Shown: in pieces, positions 22,190 to 33,029 of the stretch
How positions within the stretch are numbered: position 1 is the stretch's first letter
How the letters are laid out: every line of letters begins with the position of its first letter
Source: Monocercomonoides exilis
Taxonomy: Eukaryota > Preaxostyla > Oxymonadida > Polymastigidae
Direction: 5' to 3'
DNA length: 64,000 bases
Assembly: GCA_001643675.2 (NCBI GenBank)
Contig: LSRY02000008.1
Coordinates: 691,501 to 755,500 of the forward strand
Program-made: the position numbers and the translations under genes
The notes under the pieces: model-generated
Told to the model about the DNA's origin: nothing
The model's input: the letters and a program-made list of their open reading frames with translations, nothing else
Databases searched by the model: none

Positions 22190-23563
22190 ATGGAAAATAA
22201 AGTTGATGCGAAGAATCCTGAGAAAGATGAATGTGGATATACAGAGGCAATGCGTTGGATTATGGAAAACAAAACAGAGCCTCCAGAATGGATGAGACAT
22301 GATATTACACTTAAAGATAATTGGGGAAAAACAATGGCCATGATATGGATTAATAATGTGGGGACAGAACCTCCAGTCTGGATGAGACACGACAACACAC
22401 TTGCCGATAAGTTTGGGCGAACAATGGCAATGCACTGGATAGCAAACGTTAATACTGAACCGCCAGAATGTATGCGGCATTATAATGCGCTTGCTGATAA
22501 AGAGGGAAATACAATGCCCATGCTGTGGATCCAATCTGTAAAATCAGAGCCACCAGTCTGGATGAGGCATGGTGTTACACTTGCTAATAAAGACGGATGG
22601 ACAATGGCTATGATATGGATTTATAATGTCAAAACAGAACCACCAGAATGGATGAGACATGACATTACACTTGCCAATAAGAATGGATACACAATGCCCA
22701 TGTTGTGGATTCAAGATGTCAAAACAGAACCTCCAGAATGGATGAGACACGATGTTTCACTTGCTGATAAAGACGGATGGACGATGGCTATGTTGTGGAT
22801 TCATTTTGTTCAAACAGAATCGCCAGAATGGATGAGACACGATGTTTCACTTCGCAACAATGATGGAGCAACAATGGCCATGCTGTGGACTTATCATGTT
22901 AAAACAGAACCACCAGAATGGATGAGGCATGACATTACGCTTGCTGATAAGGACGGATGGACAATGGCAATGCTGTGGATTTATAATGTCAAAACAGAAC
23001 CACCAGAATGGATGAGGCATGACATTACGCTTGCTGATAAGGACGGATGGACAATGGCTATGCTGTGGATCTATTTAGTCAAGACAGAACCACCCGAATG
23101 GATGAGACATGATATTACACTTGCGAATGATAACGGAAGGACTATGGCAATGAAATGGATTGCAAATGTGAAGACAAACCCTCCAGAATGGATGAGACAT
23201 AGTAATTCATTGAAAGATAAATGGGGAAAAACAATGGCGATGAAGTGGATTCAGTTTACTGAAACTGAACCACCAGAATGGATGAGACATAAAAATGAAT
23301 TTAAAGATAAGGACGGGTGGACAATGGCAGGTTATTGGGAAAGATATGTTAAAACTGAATTACCAGAATGGATGAAGCGTGATGAAACAATTGCATCTGG
23401 TGAAGCAGATGAAGCTGGTGACATAATCGTCAACGTGATGGATGATACTGCTGCTGATGATGAATGGATGACAGAGATAATGAATTCGATCAAAGAAATA
23501 TTAAAGAAACATCCAAAGAAAAGTGGAAAGAAAATACACGTAGCGATAAAAGTCGAATAGTGA
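22190..23563 (+). CDS. 30-residue tandem-repeat protein (ankyrin-like), 456-457 aa
   Basis: ATG 22190; the frame is closed by TAG (23558-23560) followed immediately by TGA (23561-23563), so the true end is the same within one residue whichever code applies. A short head 'MENKVDAKNPEKDECGYTEA' leads into about 13 copies of the 90-bp unit (consensus DKDGWTMAMLWI..VKTEPPEWMRH). Two adjacent units near 22910-23060 are almost identical at DNA level, indicating recent unit duplication. The C-terminal tail after the repeats is acidic ('GEADEAGDIIVNVMDD') and ends with a Lys-rich 'KKHPKKSGKKIHVAIKVE', a non-repeat domain shared with the 41-43 kb paralogue. No signal peptide or membrane segment is seen. 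Confidence 0.85.
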
Positions 23564-24720
23564 AGGGAATAATGAATATTTATTATTTGAAGCGAGATCC
23601 ATTGCCATCACGAATGAAACAATGCATTTCAGCTGAAGACGAAGGCGAGAGGGCGAGTGTTGAAATAGATGCACCAGAAATGGAAGAAGACTGATAATAC
23701 CGCAAGAGTGATTGAATCATTTGCATTGAAGATATTATTTCTGAAGCATTGAGCAAACGAACCAACAAATTTGCATGTGTGCAAATTAAGGCTGCTTTGC
23801 AACATTTCTAAATTCATGATTTTTCTTTCTCTCTTTCTCTGAAGCTGCTTTTGCTCTATTGGCAGATGCTTGGACATGCTTCGAAGATATCTCATTTTGA
23901 TCTACTTTCGATTTGCTTTCGATTGTTTTTTCATTTCAGCAGAACAATTGAAGCTGTTCATTTCAAAGTTTTTATTTTTGTTGATTTTTCAAAATATATC
24001 TTTTCAATTTTTATTTGATTTTGTAAATAATGAAAGATAATCTCAAATCAAATCATCTTATTTTCTTTTTTTTTTCTTCTTTCTTTCTCTCTCTCTTTTT
24101 TTCAATTTATCAATGTGACTGAAAATTCACTTTGGCATTTTGAAAATGAAATGAACATTTCTGTGATTTGGAGTTGAGAGAACTGTTGTTTTTGGTTGTT
24201 GTGCTTTGACGATTTTGTTGCAGCCATTTTGATCAGATTCAACAGTTGCGATTCAGTTAATAATTGGCTCATGTTTGTTCATTTTTGGGAATTGAGAGTG
24301 TTTCGTTGCTGTCTTGAAAAAAACACAGAATATTCACAAAGACAACACCTGTTTTGACATTCAGATGTTTCATTTGATATCATACAAAGTGAAGATTTTG
24401 AGAAAGACATTACAAATGTCTGTCAGTGTCACATTAATGATTTATTAAAAAAAAGCTTCGAAGAAATAACATTTTTATATCGCATTAACAAATCACATTA
24501 CACAATAATATGTGTGAAAAAAAAAGATAATTAAAAAGGGAAATCCTTTTGTGAAATAAACTCCATTGGCGTTGTTGAAAACTCATTTATTGAAGTGTGA
24601 GAAAAATTAATGGATCAATCACAATCATCTGAACATCTTTTCCGCTGAAGAAGGTTCGGCTGAATGCATCTTTAGCAAAATGTTCAGACAAGATTCTTTT
24701 AATCGGAATGGGAGGAAATT
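23564..24720. repeat. Inverted segmental duplication, left arm
   Basis: Closely matches, in reverse complement, 39690-41021. Long near-identical stretches include the region around 23625-23760 and the blocks 'TGTCAGTGTCACATTAATGA' (24420-24440) and 'TGGATCAATCACAATCATC' (24611-24629). It also carries a short conserved frame 'MKQCISAEDEGERASVEI' ending in TGA at 23692-23694, and at its far end a minus-strand remnant 'SCLNILLKMHSAE..SAEKMF' of the gene that is longer at 39.46-39.78 kb. Confidence 0.75.
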
Positions 24721-25200
24721 AAAATTTGAAAGAAAAATCTTTAACAAATTATGTTGTTATAGTTTGGAAAAGAAAAGAAAGCAAAGAAGAATGCTTGTAT
24801 TTTGTCTCAACTAATTGCGAAGAAGCATGAATGAGCGTGTCAAATGTCTTCAGTTCAATCGAGAAAGAAACAGGATCAAAAACACATCAATGTATGTGTG
24901 CATTTGTTTTTATACTAATATTTTTCATTTGCACAACGCCAAAAATCATAAATCAACATTGAAGCTCTTTTTTCATAACCTTTTATTCATATCTTTGACA
25001 TGCTTTATTTTACAAAAAATTTGAAGAAAAAAAATAAAATAAAATTAACTGCTCAAAAGAATGAAGTCAATAATCAGTCCAAAACTTTAAATAGAAATTG
25101 CTATTCATGCCAACATCAAACAGAATGTTTCGCAAGAACTGTTAAGTACGGATAAACACAGGCGAAGAAAGCGGAGCCAGCCCTGAAGGAGTTTTGTGCT
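24721..25200. other. Spacer downstream of the importin-like gene
   Basis: AT-rich; no gene recognised. The homology to 39.7 kb fades here. Confidence 0.4.
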
Positions 25201-25241
25201 TCAGATAGAGTGAAGAGTAGAAGCTGAAAGGCGGCTGGAGC

Positions 25242-28143
25242 TCAGAAACACGAGGAGTTGGAAGGGAAGATGGAGGCAGCTGTGTGGCTGTGGAAGAGCT
25301 GCTGGCAAATTGGCTGCTGAAACCCTGCGATTGAGCTTAAGTGGCTGGAGAATGAGAAGGAAGAAGAAGAAGAAGAAGAAGAAGAAAAGAAAGTGTTTGA
25401 GGATGAGCTTGCAACTGGATAGAATGTTGATGAAATTGAGGTAGTTTGCGAAAGAGAACTGGATTTTGAGGAAGTAAAACATGAGTTGGGTGAAATGAGT
25501 GATGGAGAATGCTGATAAGAAGAAGAAGAAGATGATGATGATGAAGGAGAAGGAGAAGAAGGAGAAAAAGAAGTGAATGAAGAATAACGAGTATTTATGT
25601 TACTTGGCGAAGAGTAATGATAAGGCAATGAGCCAACTGATGATGATGATGATGATGGTGATGAAAGAGAATGACTTGTATTTTCACTTGTTTCATGCGA
25701 AGACTCCGAAAGAGTCGAGCGAAATGCATCCAGCGTCTGGTAAATTGGAACATTTTGAGAGAAAATGGAAGAAGAAGATGTTTCAATCAGCTCAAAAAAC
25801 GAAGGATCTGGCTGCTTCCCACTCGCCCTCAACATTCCCATCGGCTTCTCTGCCACTTGCCAATTGCCATTGAACGAGCTTTTTGTTGCATAATTGTCAT
25901 ATCCATCTTCTTTTTCTCCTTCTTCTCCTTCTTCCTCTTCTTCCATCTCCTCTTCTGCCATCTCCTCTTCTAAAATTGCCTCTGGAAAGTACTTCTTCAG
26001 CAGACAAACAGACCTCTTCTTCACACTTTCATATTTCTCCATCGAAAGCTCAACAAAACTTTCCACTCCGCCTTTGTCTGCAAGCTGCTCAGCAACTTTG
26101 TTTTTCCGCTTTCTCGATTCAACAAACAGCTTCGATTCTTCTCTTTCTTCTCTTTCTTTCTTTTCTCCTTCTTCTTTTCTTCCTTCTTCTCCTTCTCCTT
26201 CTCCTTCTTCTTTTCCTTTTTCTTCCTCTTCTTCATTATCCTTCTTCTCCCACTGCCCCAGCAGCACCCACAGCAGGTCCATTGCCTCGCACACCACACT
26301 CCGATGCCTCCCTCTCTTCAGAATCTGCGCGACTGCCTCGACACACCCAGCCTCCACAACCACCCCCGCCGCCTCCTTCCCCAGCAGCCCCACGTTCCTC
26401 AGCGCCCTCAGCGCGTGGCACTGGGCGCTGTGTATGTCTGCGCGGGCGATGTGGCAGAGGGCGAAGACACACCTCGGCCGGAGGAGCGTGCATGCCTGGG
26501 AGGAGGTGCCGGCGCCGATGTTGCAGGCGAGGAGCGCAGCCTCGCGGCGCAGACAGGACGAGGAGGAGGACAAGTGCAAGGCGAAGACATCGAAGAAAGA
26601 GGGCTGCAGCAGCAGACGCTGGATGTCTTCGTCGCTGCCGCACGAGAAGTTCACAAAGAAGCGGAACGCCATCACTCGCAGAACAGACACAGAATCACTT
26701 TGAATGAAAGGGTTGACCATTTCATTTGAAATATCATTCAGATTATTGTTATTCATATTCATAGAATATGTTGATGAAAGTTCAAAAATAAATATAATGC
26801 AAATAAATAGAACAAATAAAGAGAGAAAGAGAAATAAAATAGAAGCATATGTCAAACCTCATCAATTCCACAACAAGCCCAAGGAGCACAGGATCGATGA
26901 AGAACTTGTTATTGTTCGGATTCTCGTTGATGTTGGCGAGTATTTGCAGACAGCACTCGATGACTGCCTTTTCTGTGGGCAGCTCATCGCTCTTCATTCC
27001 TTCATTCTCCATCTTCTGCTCTCTTCTTCTCATCCTTTCTTCTTCACTCCTTTTGGCTTCTTCTTCATCTTCTTCTCTTTCTTCTTCTCTTTCTTCCTCC
27101 TCCTTTTCACCTTCACCTTCTTCCTCTTCTTTATCCATCCTCCCTTTCATCTCATCCCCTCTTCCTTCTCCTGCTTTTCCTGTTTTCTCTTCATTCTGCC
27201 CAAAATTCATTCCATTTTCATTTTCATTTTCATTTTCATTTTCGCTTTCATTCTCAAACACATTTTCGTCTATCGGCCCAAAAAGAGGACTTTCTCCTCT
27301 TTTTGTGTTGTTTTCTTTGCTTTCTTCACCATCTTCTTCCATTCCATATTCTTTTCCTACTTTTCCTTCTTCTCTTTCTTCTTCTCTTTTTCCTTCATCC
27401 ATTCTCAAGTTGCCATCTTCAGCTTCATTTTCTTCTTCTGTTCGAACACCAAACATCCCTCCTTCCATATTAATTCCTCTTCTTTCTTCTTCCAATTTCT
27501 TCTTCCCTTTCTTCTTCTCTCCTTCCTCCTCCTCTTTCTCTTTTTCTCCTTCTCTTCCTTCTCTTCCCTCTCTTCCTCCCTCTTTCCCTCTTCTCCTCAG
27601 CATCCCCTTCGCCGCTCTCCTCATCCGCATTTCCCTCAGCACTTCCTTCACAAACATGGCGGCGTCGAAGAAGAGCTGGTCAGACTGAGAGGAAAGCGTC
27701 AGCGCTGCCAGAAGCTGAAGGAGTTGGGAGGTGGTGGCAGTGACTGGGAATGGCGAGGAGAAGGGCTGGGTGGAGAGATGGGTGGTGGAGAAGGAGGAAG
27801 AGGAAGAGGAGGAGGAAGAGGAAGAAGAGGAAGAGGAAGAGAAAGAGAAAGAAGAGGAAGAGGAGAAGGAAGAGGAAGATAAAGAAGATGATGAATAAGT
27901 TGATGAAGCTATTGTATTGAATGGATTGGTAGATGCAAATTGGATTGGTGACTGTGTTGAAGAAGAAGAAGAAGAAGAAGATGTTTGTGTTTGTGAAAGT
28001 GAATGTGGAAGCCCTGATGAAAACTGAAGTGAAGAGGAATTTGTGTGAGATGATTGAAAAAGAGGAGGAGAAGGAGAAGAAGGAGAAGAAGAATCAAAAA
28101 GAGAAATGGAATGAAATGAGTTCGACGATGCTCTTTGGACGAG
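25242..28143 (-). CDS. Importin-alpha-like armadillo-repeat protein
   Basis: Exon 28143-26858, intron 26857-26698 (160 nt, donor GTTTGA, acceptor TCAAAG), exon 26697-25242 ending in TGA; together 2742 nt, a multiple of three. The order is a Ser-rich N-terminus, a long Glu/Arg-rich acidic insert, then ARM-type helices: 'KAVIECCLQILANINENPN', 'RVMAFRFFVNFSCGSDEDI', 'LRREAALLACNIGAGTSSQ', 'CHALRALRNVGLLGKEA', 'EAGCVEAVAQILKRGR', and after a second Glu-rich insert 'LADKGGVESFVELSMEKY' with 'SVCLLKKYFPEA'. The AC-NIGAGT motif and the terminal 'GG-ES-x-L..KYF' match the importin-alpha ARM8-10 region (nuclear import adaptor). The Ser-rich C-terminal 190 residues are extra. No ATG opens the first exon; a CAG acceptor precedes it at 28144-28146, so a 5' exon (expected to hold the importin-beta-binding segment) is unresolved. 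Confidence 0.6.
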
Positions 28144-28399
28144 CTGAGCGACAAAAGCGAACAAGACTCATTTGAAGAAAATGCAGTCAAAATGGACAGA
28201 TTCGAATTTCATAACAGACAACAGCAGCAAGAGAAGGATGATTTATTTTGTGTTGCAACATGAGAATTTTATGGTCAATAAGTTCTCAATGACGAAGAAG
28301 GTGCTCTTCATATTAGCCAAATTAAAAAAATCTCGTCAATGAAGAGATTGGAGGAGGAGAAGAAGAAACCATATAATCCGCAAAAATGCAACTTGAAAT

Positions 28400-28700
28400 G
28401 GATTGTCACCAGGAATGACGCTCAACATAAAAAATGCTGTTAGCTGGAATGGAAAAAAGATATAAAATAAAATAATAATAATTAGTTTTGCTTAAATTAT
28501 AAAAATTTTTCTAAAGAACACACCTGCTCTTCCTATTGCAAATGCACAGGATTGTCCAATCGCCGATGCTTTCAATCTCCTTTTCCATTGTTTCACAGAG
28601 CTCCTTTCTCCGTCATCCTTTTTTCCCACATAAATATCCAACTTTTAATGTTGTATTCCAGTTTCTTTGTCAGAAAAAATATCTCCGAATTTTATTCTTT
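28400..28700 (-). CDS. Conserved terminal exons, copy 1 (unrecognised family)
   Basis: The minus-strand block runs 'SDKETGIQH', an in-frame TAA, then 'KLDIYVGKKDDGERSS', 'VKQWKRRLKASAIGQSC' and 'AFAIGRA', followed by a possible donor (GTGTGT) and, after TTCCATTCCAG, 'ANSIFYVERHSW' and TGA. It aligns with the plus-strand copy at 15.5-15.8 kb. The TAA would be Gln under the code proposed for this genome, although the copies also differ by an indel there. It lies just upstream of, and in the same direction as, the importin-like gene, so it could be a separate small gene or 5' exons. Boundaries are approximate and function is unknown. Confidence 0.35.
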
Positions 28701-28979
28701 CCCAGTGCTGTAAAATTGTTGGCATTCTTCTTTTCATTCTCATCAAAATACTTTGAAATCGAATTTCTTTTCATCTCCTCTCCCAAATGAATACAAAAAA
28801 ATTGCAATTCACATCTGCTGATTGTATCTCTGCATCCAGCTCTCTTCTTATGATCTCCTCAGAAAATCAAAGGAATGGCCATTTATATAATTTGTCAGAT
28901 TCTTGCACTCTGAAAAGTTAACAAATAAAAATATCGTCTCAACGAACAAGAACAATAACAAACTAATACATCATAATTA

Positions 28980-29216
28980 TCAAATGCTATTTTTGAAAAT
29001 GAATTTCCTTCAAAGATAATTTTCATAAAAATCATCTCGCCCAATTCCATCATCAATTCCCCGCCGTCGCTGTCTCGTGCCACCACACAAAATGATATTG
29101 CATATCCTACAGAAAATATTCGTTCGCTGGTCTCTCATCTTTCCAATGGTAAATTTCGATAATAAAACAAAATGATCATTGAATCCATAACAAATAAAGA
29201 AAATAGGATAAAGCAT
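28980..29216 (-). pseudogene. Relic of a small conserved frame divergent from copy B
   Basis: The minus strand reads 'HWKDERPANEYFL', TAG, 'DMQYHFVWWHETATAGN', TGA. The equivalent at 37.5-37.65 kb reads 'HWKDDRSANVYFLQDRRYYF' and 'VRWNETATTGK', TGA, with CAG where this copy has TAG. Upstream, a two-base deletion relative to the 37.6-kb copy breaks the frame from the shared 'FVMD' start. It sits immediately upstream of, and divergent from, family copy B. A shorter trace ('FVMDSMIEKHYLNW') sits in the same place ahead of copy C at about 54.45 kb. Confidence 0.5.
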
Positions 29217-29340
29217 TGCTTTTCATTTCTTTTAAATTCTTGACCAGAATGTCAACAAAAGAAAAAACGGTATAAACACATATTTATATGACTCTTTTGA
29301 GTTTTTATTTTTCATCTATTTCTTCTTTTTTAACAAATGC

Positions 29341-29396
29341 AAATTCAATGTGAATGGCAAAACTGCGTTGTATTCTGAATGTAATATGCTTCAAAA
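29341..29396 (+). promoter_or_regulatory. Conserved 5' flank of family copy B
   Basis: The 55 bases before the ATG ('TTCAATGTGAATGGCAAAAC', then 'GCGTTGTATTCTGAA') match the flank of copy C (54597-54650, 'TTCAATGTGAACAGCAAAAC'). Possible core promoter or 5' UTR. The homology may simply reflect recent duplication. Confidence 0.35.
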
Positions 29397-30817
29397 ATGC
29401 AGACAACGAGTGCAACTGAAAGATTTAATGGTTTGTCCCCGTTGTTGTATTTGAATTGCTGGAGGTTACATTTTTTGCTTATTTTTTTAAAGAATTGTTT
29501 TCTGAAATGGAATGTTGCAATGCGGAAGAGCAAAAACATAAAATCGAAGAACTGAATGAAATGATGGATGAAACGGACAGAAATATACAAATACTAGTTT
29601 TCACAAAAGAGATGTTCAACAAAATTGACAAAATGATTGAAGAAAAGAACTTTTCTTTGGAAAATGCAATTTTGTTTTTGAAGAATGTTGGATATTGCAG
29701 TGCGATGAAACGCATTTATGGTCATGCATTTTGTGAATCTTTATTGAACGAAAGATTTAAGAAAATGATCATTGAACAAGAAGAGAAAAAAGAGGGAAAG
29801 AACGAAAGTCTTTTGGTTGATCTTTGCGAATGCTTCTCTTTGCTAAATTTCTACTTTATTTCAGACGAATTGATATCAATTTGTGTGCCTTGCCTTCTGA
29901 AAGCTGCCTCAAAGAAAAAGGAAAGCGAAGAAATGCAACATGAAGTGGAAATGGCTTTGATGGCTTTGAACTACATTGACGAATTATTTGTTTGAACATT
30001 TCTTTTTCATTTTTATTATATTTACTTTTTTTCCTTTCATATTTCTTATTAGTTTATCGAACGAGAACTGTATTTGAAGGAGATTACAGAAATCATCGAA
30101 CATCAACGGAAAAACAGAAATCTTACGCAACTGGCCTATCAGTCTACTTGGGACTTTTTGATTTACCGATATCGGGTTGACTATAGCTTGGAGGGAGAGA
30201 TTTTGAATGAGATGCATTTAGCGAGAGAGGCAACAAAAGAATTGGAAGAGCTGACAAGAAATGTGGATTGGAAGAAGAAAGAAGAGGAAATGAACAAAGA
30301 AGAAGCGAATGCAGTGCTGGTAATCTGTAGATGGATCCAAGCACTCTCTTTTTTCTTTGAGAACTGTCTTGTGTGGAATGAAGAATATATTGAGCTTTTC
30401 AGCAGCATTGTTCAGGTGTCTCGAGCAGCAAGAGATAATTACAGAGATATTGGTAACAAGTGCATTTCCTCCTTGAGAAATGCAGCAGAAAACTGTGATG
30501 TGAGAGTTGAAGACTTATTGAAAAGTGGTACTATAAGTGCTGTTTCGGAGGAGATGCAGCGACGAACAGTGGATGACAAAATTGCATTTGAAAGCTTGCA
30601 ATTCTTTTCGAATGTTTCATATCGATTGAAAGAAGAAGAGAGAGATGAAATGGAAGAAGCGAAAAGAAAGGCAACGAAAAGGAAGGTTTTTGAAAAGCTT
30701 GAAGAAGAAGGATTTGAAGTTATCGTCATTAGCATTCATGATATATTCAATAAACGAAACAGACAAATTTATACTCAATTAATTATGATTGTTTTGCTCC
30801 TTATTTTAAAGGCTTGA
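29397..30817 (+). CDS. Paralogous helical family protein, copy B (three exons)
   Basis: Exons 29397-29430 (34 nt), 29493-29989 and 30053-30817; introns of 62 and 63 nt with donors GTTTGT and GTTTGA and acceptors AAAG and TTAG; 431 residues, TGA stop. The tiny first exon encodes 'MQTTSATERFN' and is supported by the same exon in copy C. The middle exon holds 'ENAILFLKNVGYCSAMKR', 'KKMIIEQEEKKEGKNESLL' and ends 'ALNYIDELF'. The last exon starts 'FIERELYLKEITEIIEHQ' and carries 'LAYQSTWDFLIYR', 'EMHLAREATKELEELTRNVD', and 'KLEEEGFEVIVISIHD' near the end. The terminal 20 residues become hydrophobic, unlike copy A. Function is unknown; predominantly helical; no signal peptide. Confidence 0.8.
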
Positions 30818-31365
30818 GGAAATGCTTCACATTTTTTGACACAAATTTTTTATTTTTATTTTTTTGCCATTTCACAAAAGAGAAAACAAGAGAGCATTTA
30901 AAAAAAAAAAGAATGTTTTTCAAAGCTTCGAAAAGAAATAAAGCAATTAAAAAAAGATAAAAAAGAAGAATTCCAAAATCATATAATGAAATGTCTTATT
31001 CAAGGTTCAACCTCAATTCACTTCGCAATCATTCAGATTATTCAAGCAATTGAATGAAGAAAAAACAGAGTTGATACACAAATTAATACTCTCTTTCGCT
31101 TCTTTCGCTTCTTTTTTCGTATTCGCATTTGGTGTCTTTGTTCATAAATCTTCTGTAACAATTACCTGTTTTCTAATCATTTCCATTTGGAGTGTCTGTC
31201 AATAACAGATGTTGGGAGATACATTCTGATATCAAAGCCCTCAAAAAGTGGAGGAGGGAAAAGGGGGATTCTTGATTTCTTTTGTCTGTTGTTGAAGAAT
31301 GAATTGAAAAAAACACTCGGAGAATTCAATTCAGTTAAGATATGAAAGCAGGTTGACAAATTATC
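30818..31365. other. Spacer
   Basis: AT-rich 3' flank of copy B; no gene recognised. Confidence 0.4.
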
Positions 31366-32105
31366 TCACTGGAAAGAAGGAGACGTAGAAATAAAAGAAG
31401 ATGATGAAGGTGAAGAGGAGAAGGAAGTACTGTTTTGTGGGAAATTTCGTACCTCAATTACATATGGAAGTGCGAAATGTGGAATAACTGCTGAAGTTGC
31501 TGTTGTTTGAGGAGAAAGAGAAGGAAGAGGAAGAAGAATCACAATTCTTGTTGTGTTTGTTTGATGATTGGGAGATGAACTTTCCAAATTAGCACACAAA
31601 TTGTGGATGCTGTGTGTTTGTGAAGTGGAATGCTTGGAAGGCACAGGTTGTGGAATTGATTCAGAACGAGGAAGAGGAGGATAATAAGAATTAGAATTGG
31701 AGGAAGGAAATAAAGTGGAAGAAGATGAAGAGAAAGAAAAAGAAGGTGAAGAAGGAAAAGATGATGAAAAGTCGGATGAAAAAAATATTCTTGAATAACA
31801 TTCAATTGTCAATCATTCATTGAATTCACAATCTTCTTCTTCTTCTCTCATAAAAACCTCCAAATCCGAAAAACAAGAACAAAAAAAGATTTTATTTCTC
31901 CCTTGCCATTTTCCAACTGCAATAAGAATCTTATCTTTCTTTCGAGAATGGACATGTTTTCATCTCGTTTCATCAATCCGAATGCTTCAAAATCATCACA
32001 TTCATCTTCTTCTTCCTCTTTTTCCTCTTTTTCCTCATCTCCTACCCTTCCTCCTCCACCTCCACTTTCATTTTCTTCTTCTTCTTCTCTTTCTTCATCT
32101 TAACT
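31366..32105 (-). CDS. Possible Ser-rich protein gene (two exons)
   Basis: An upstream minus-strand stretch (about 32105-31850) is acidic and then reads 'CDDFEAFGLMKRDENMSI' and 'LERKIRFLLQLENGK', a plausible helix. The downstream frame (31812-31366, ending in TGA at 31366-31368) is Ser-rich with 'TSAVIPHFALPYVIEVRNFP' near its end. A junction was not fixed. The antisense strand is GAA/TTC-rich and gives Ser- and Pro-rich shadows, so the call rests on the two non-repetitive motifs only. No family is recognised. Confidence 0.3.
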
Positions 32106-32223
32106 TTCGGTTAATGAACAAGATACGACCGGTCACAAAATTGTCATATATCACAGCTCTAATGATTCCACATTGTATACATAAGTCTTTTTCTGCCTAT
32201 TGTGTTCGGAAACTGTAAAAATA

Positions 32224-32600
32224 CAGATATCGCATAAAATACCGGACATCGCACAAAATACCGGACAAGATCGATTTCCCAATAACTGCAAGAGGAACAA
32301 TTCTGATAATTTTCCTCAAAACACATCTCGTCAATACAAACTCATTTGAAAAACAAGACTTTCAAAATAGCTTCATTCATGCTCAGAAAAAATTAATGAT
32401 TGATATCCCGGAAAAATATTACTTTGAGTTTCTCCTGAATATCAATCATTAATTTTTTCTGAGCACGAATGAAGCTATTTTGAAAGTCTTGTTTTTCAAA
32501 TGAGTTTGTATTGACGAGATGTGTTTTGAGGAAAATTATCAAAATTATTCCTCCTGCAGTTATCGTGAAATCGATCTTGTCCGGTATTTTGTTCGATATC
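32224..32600. mobile_element. Compact foldback element, about 377 bp
   Basis: Nearly the whole element is an inverted repeat: the left arm (CAGATATCGCATAAAATACC..) and right arm (..GTTCGATATC) pair around a short centre at about 32400-32440. TA flanks both sides (32222-32223 and 32601-32602). The arm sequence, including 'ACCGGACAAGATCGAT' and 'ACAAACTCATTTGAAAAAC', is homologous to the 12250-13053 element. A transcript would form a long hairpin. Confidence 0.7.
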
Positions 32601-32602
32601 TA

Positions 32603-33000
32603 TAAGTTATTTTCAATTATCTTGAAAATTCTAAATCCAGTTCAATTTTCAACGAAATAAATGAGTTTTTTTAGTGTTTTTATTTGTTCGCTTTTTTTAT
32701 CACAGTATAAATGGTGGGGTTTTATCCAAAATCAACTTGTTAGGGTTTAATTCTGTTGCATAAATTGCTCAATTTTATTAAATGTAAAATTTATTTAACA
32801 TTGATCAAAAAATGCTTTTTTCAAATTGGTGTCAAGTTAAATTGAATATGTTCAAAGCATATTTGAGTGCATTCCAGTCGAATTTAAAATATTAATCTGT
32901 TTATTTAGTTTATTGTTGAATATAATTGAAGTTAAAAATTTTTGATAAATACCAATTTAGAGAAAAATAATTTGATTCATTTTGAAAAAGAAAATAGATA
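32603..33000. other. AT-rich spacer
   Basis: Nothing recognised between the foldback element and the DIRS element. Confidence 0.4.
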
Positions 33001-33029
33001 TTCAATTTCTTCTCTTCATATTTGAGAGA
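33001..33029. repeat. DIRS inverted terminal repeat, left
   Basis: Inverse of 37234-37262 with one mismatch. The recombinase frame terminates (TGA at 33002-33004) inside it. Confidence 0.75.

Noticed and set aside
25577-27882. Plus-strand frames of 98 to 392 codons opposite the importin-like gene
   Set aside because: Antisense of GAA-rich and Ser-rich exons; no domain, while the minus strand has ARM motifs and a consistent intron.
28339-28440. Plus-strand frame 'MKRLEEEKKKPYNPQKC' conserved with 15.8 kb
   Set aside because: Conserved only because the DNA block is duplicated; one copy has TAG where the other has TGG, and the opposite strand has splice signals and a common TGA end. Kept in mind as counter-evidence to the altered code.
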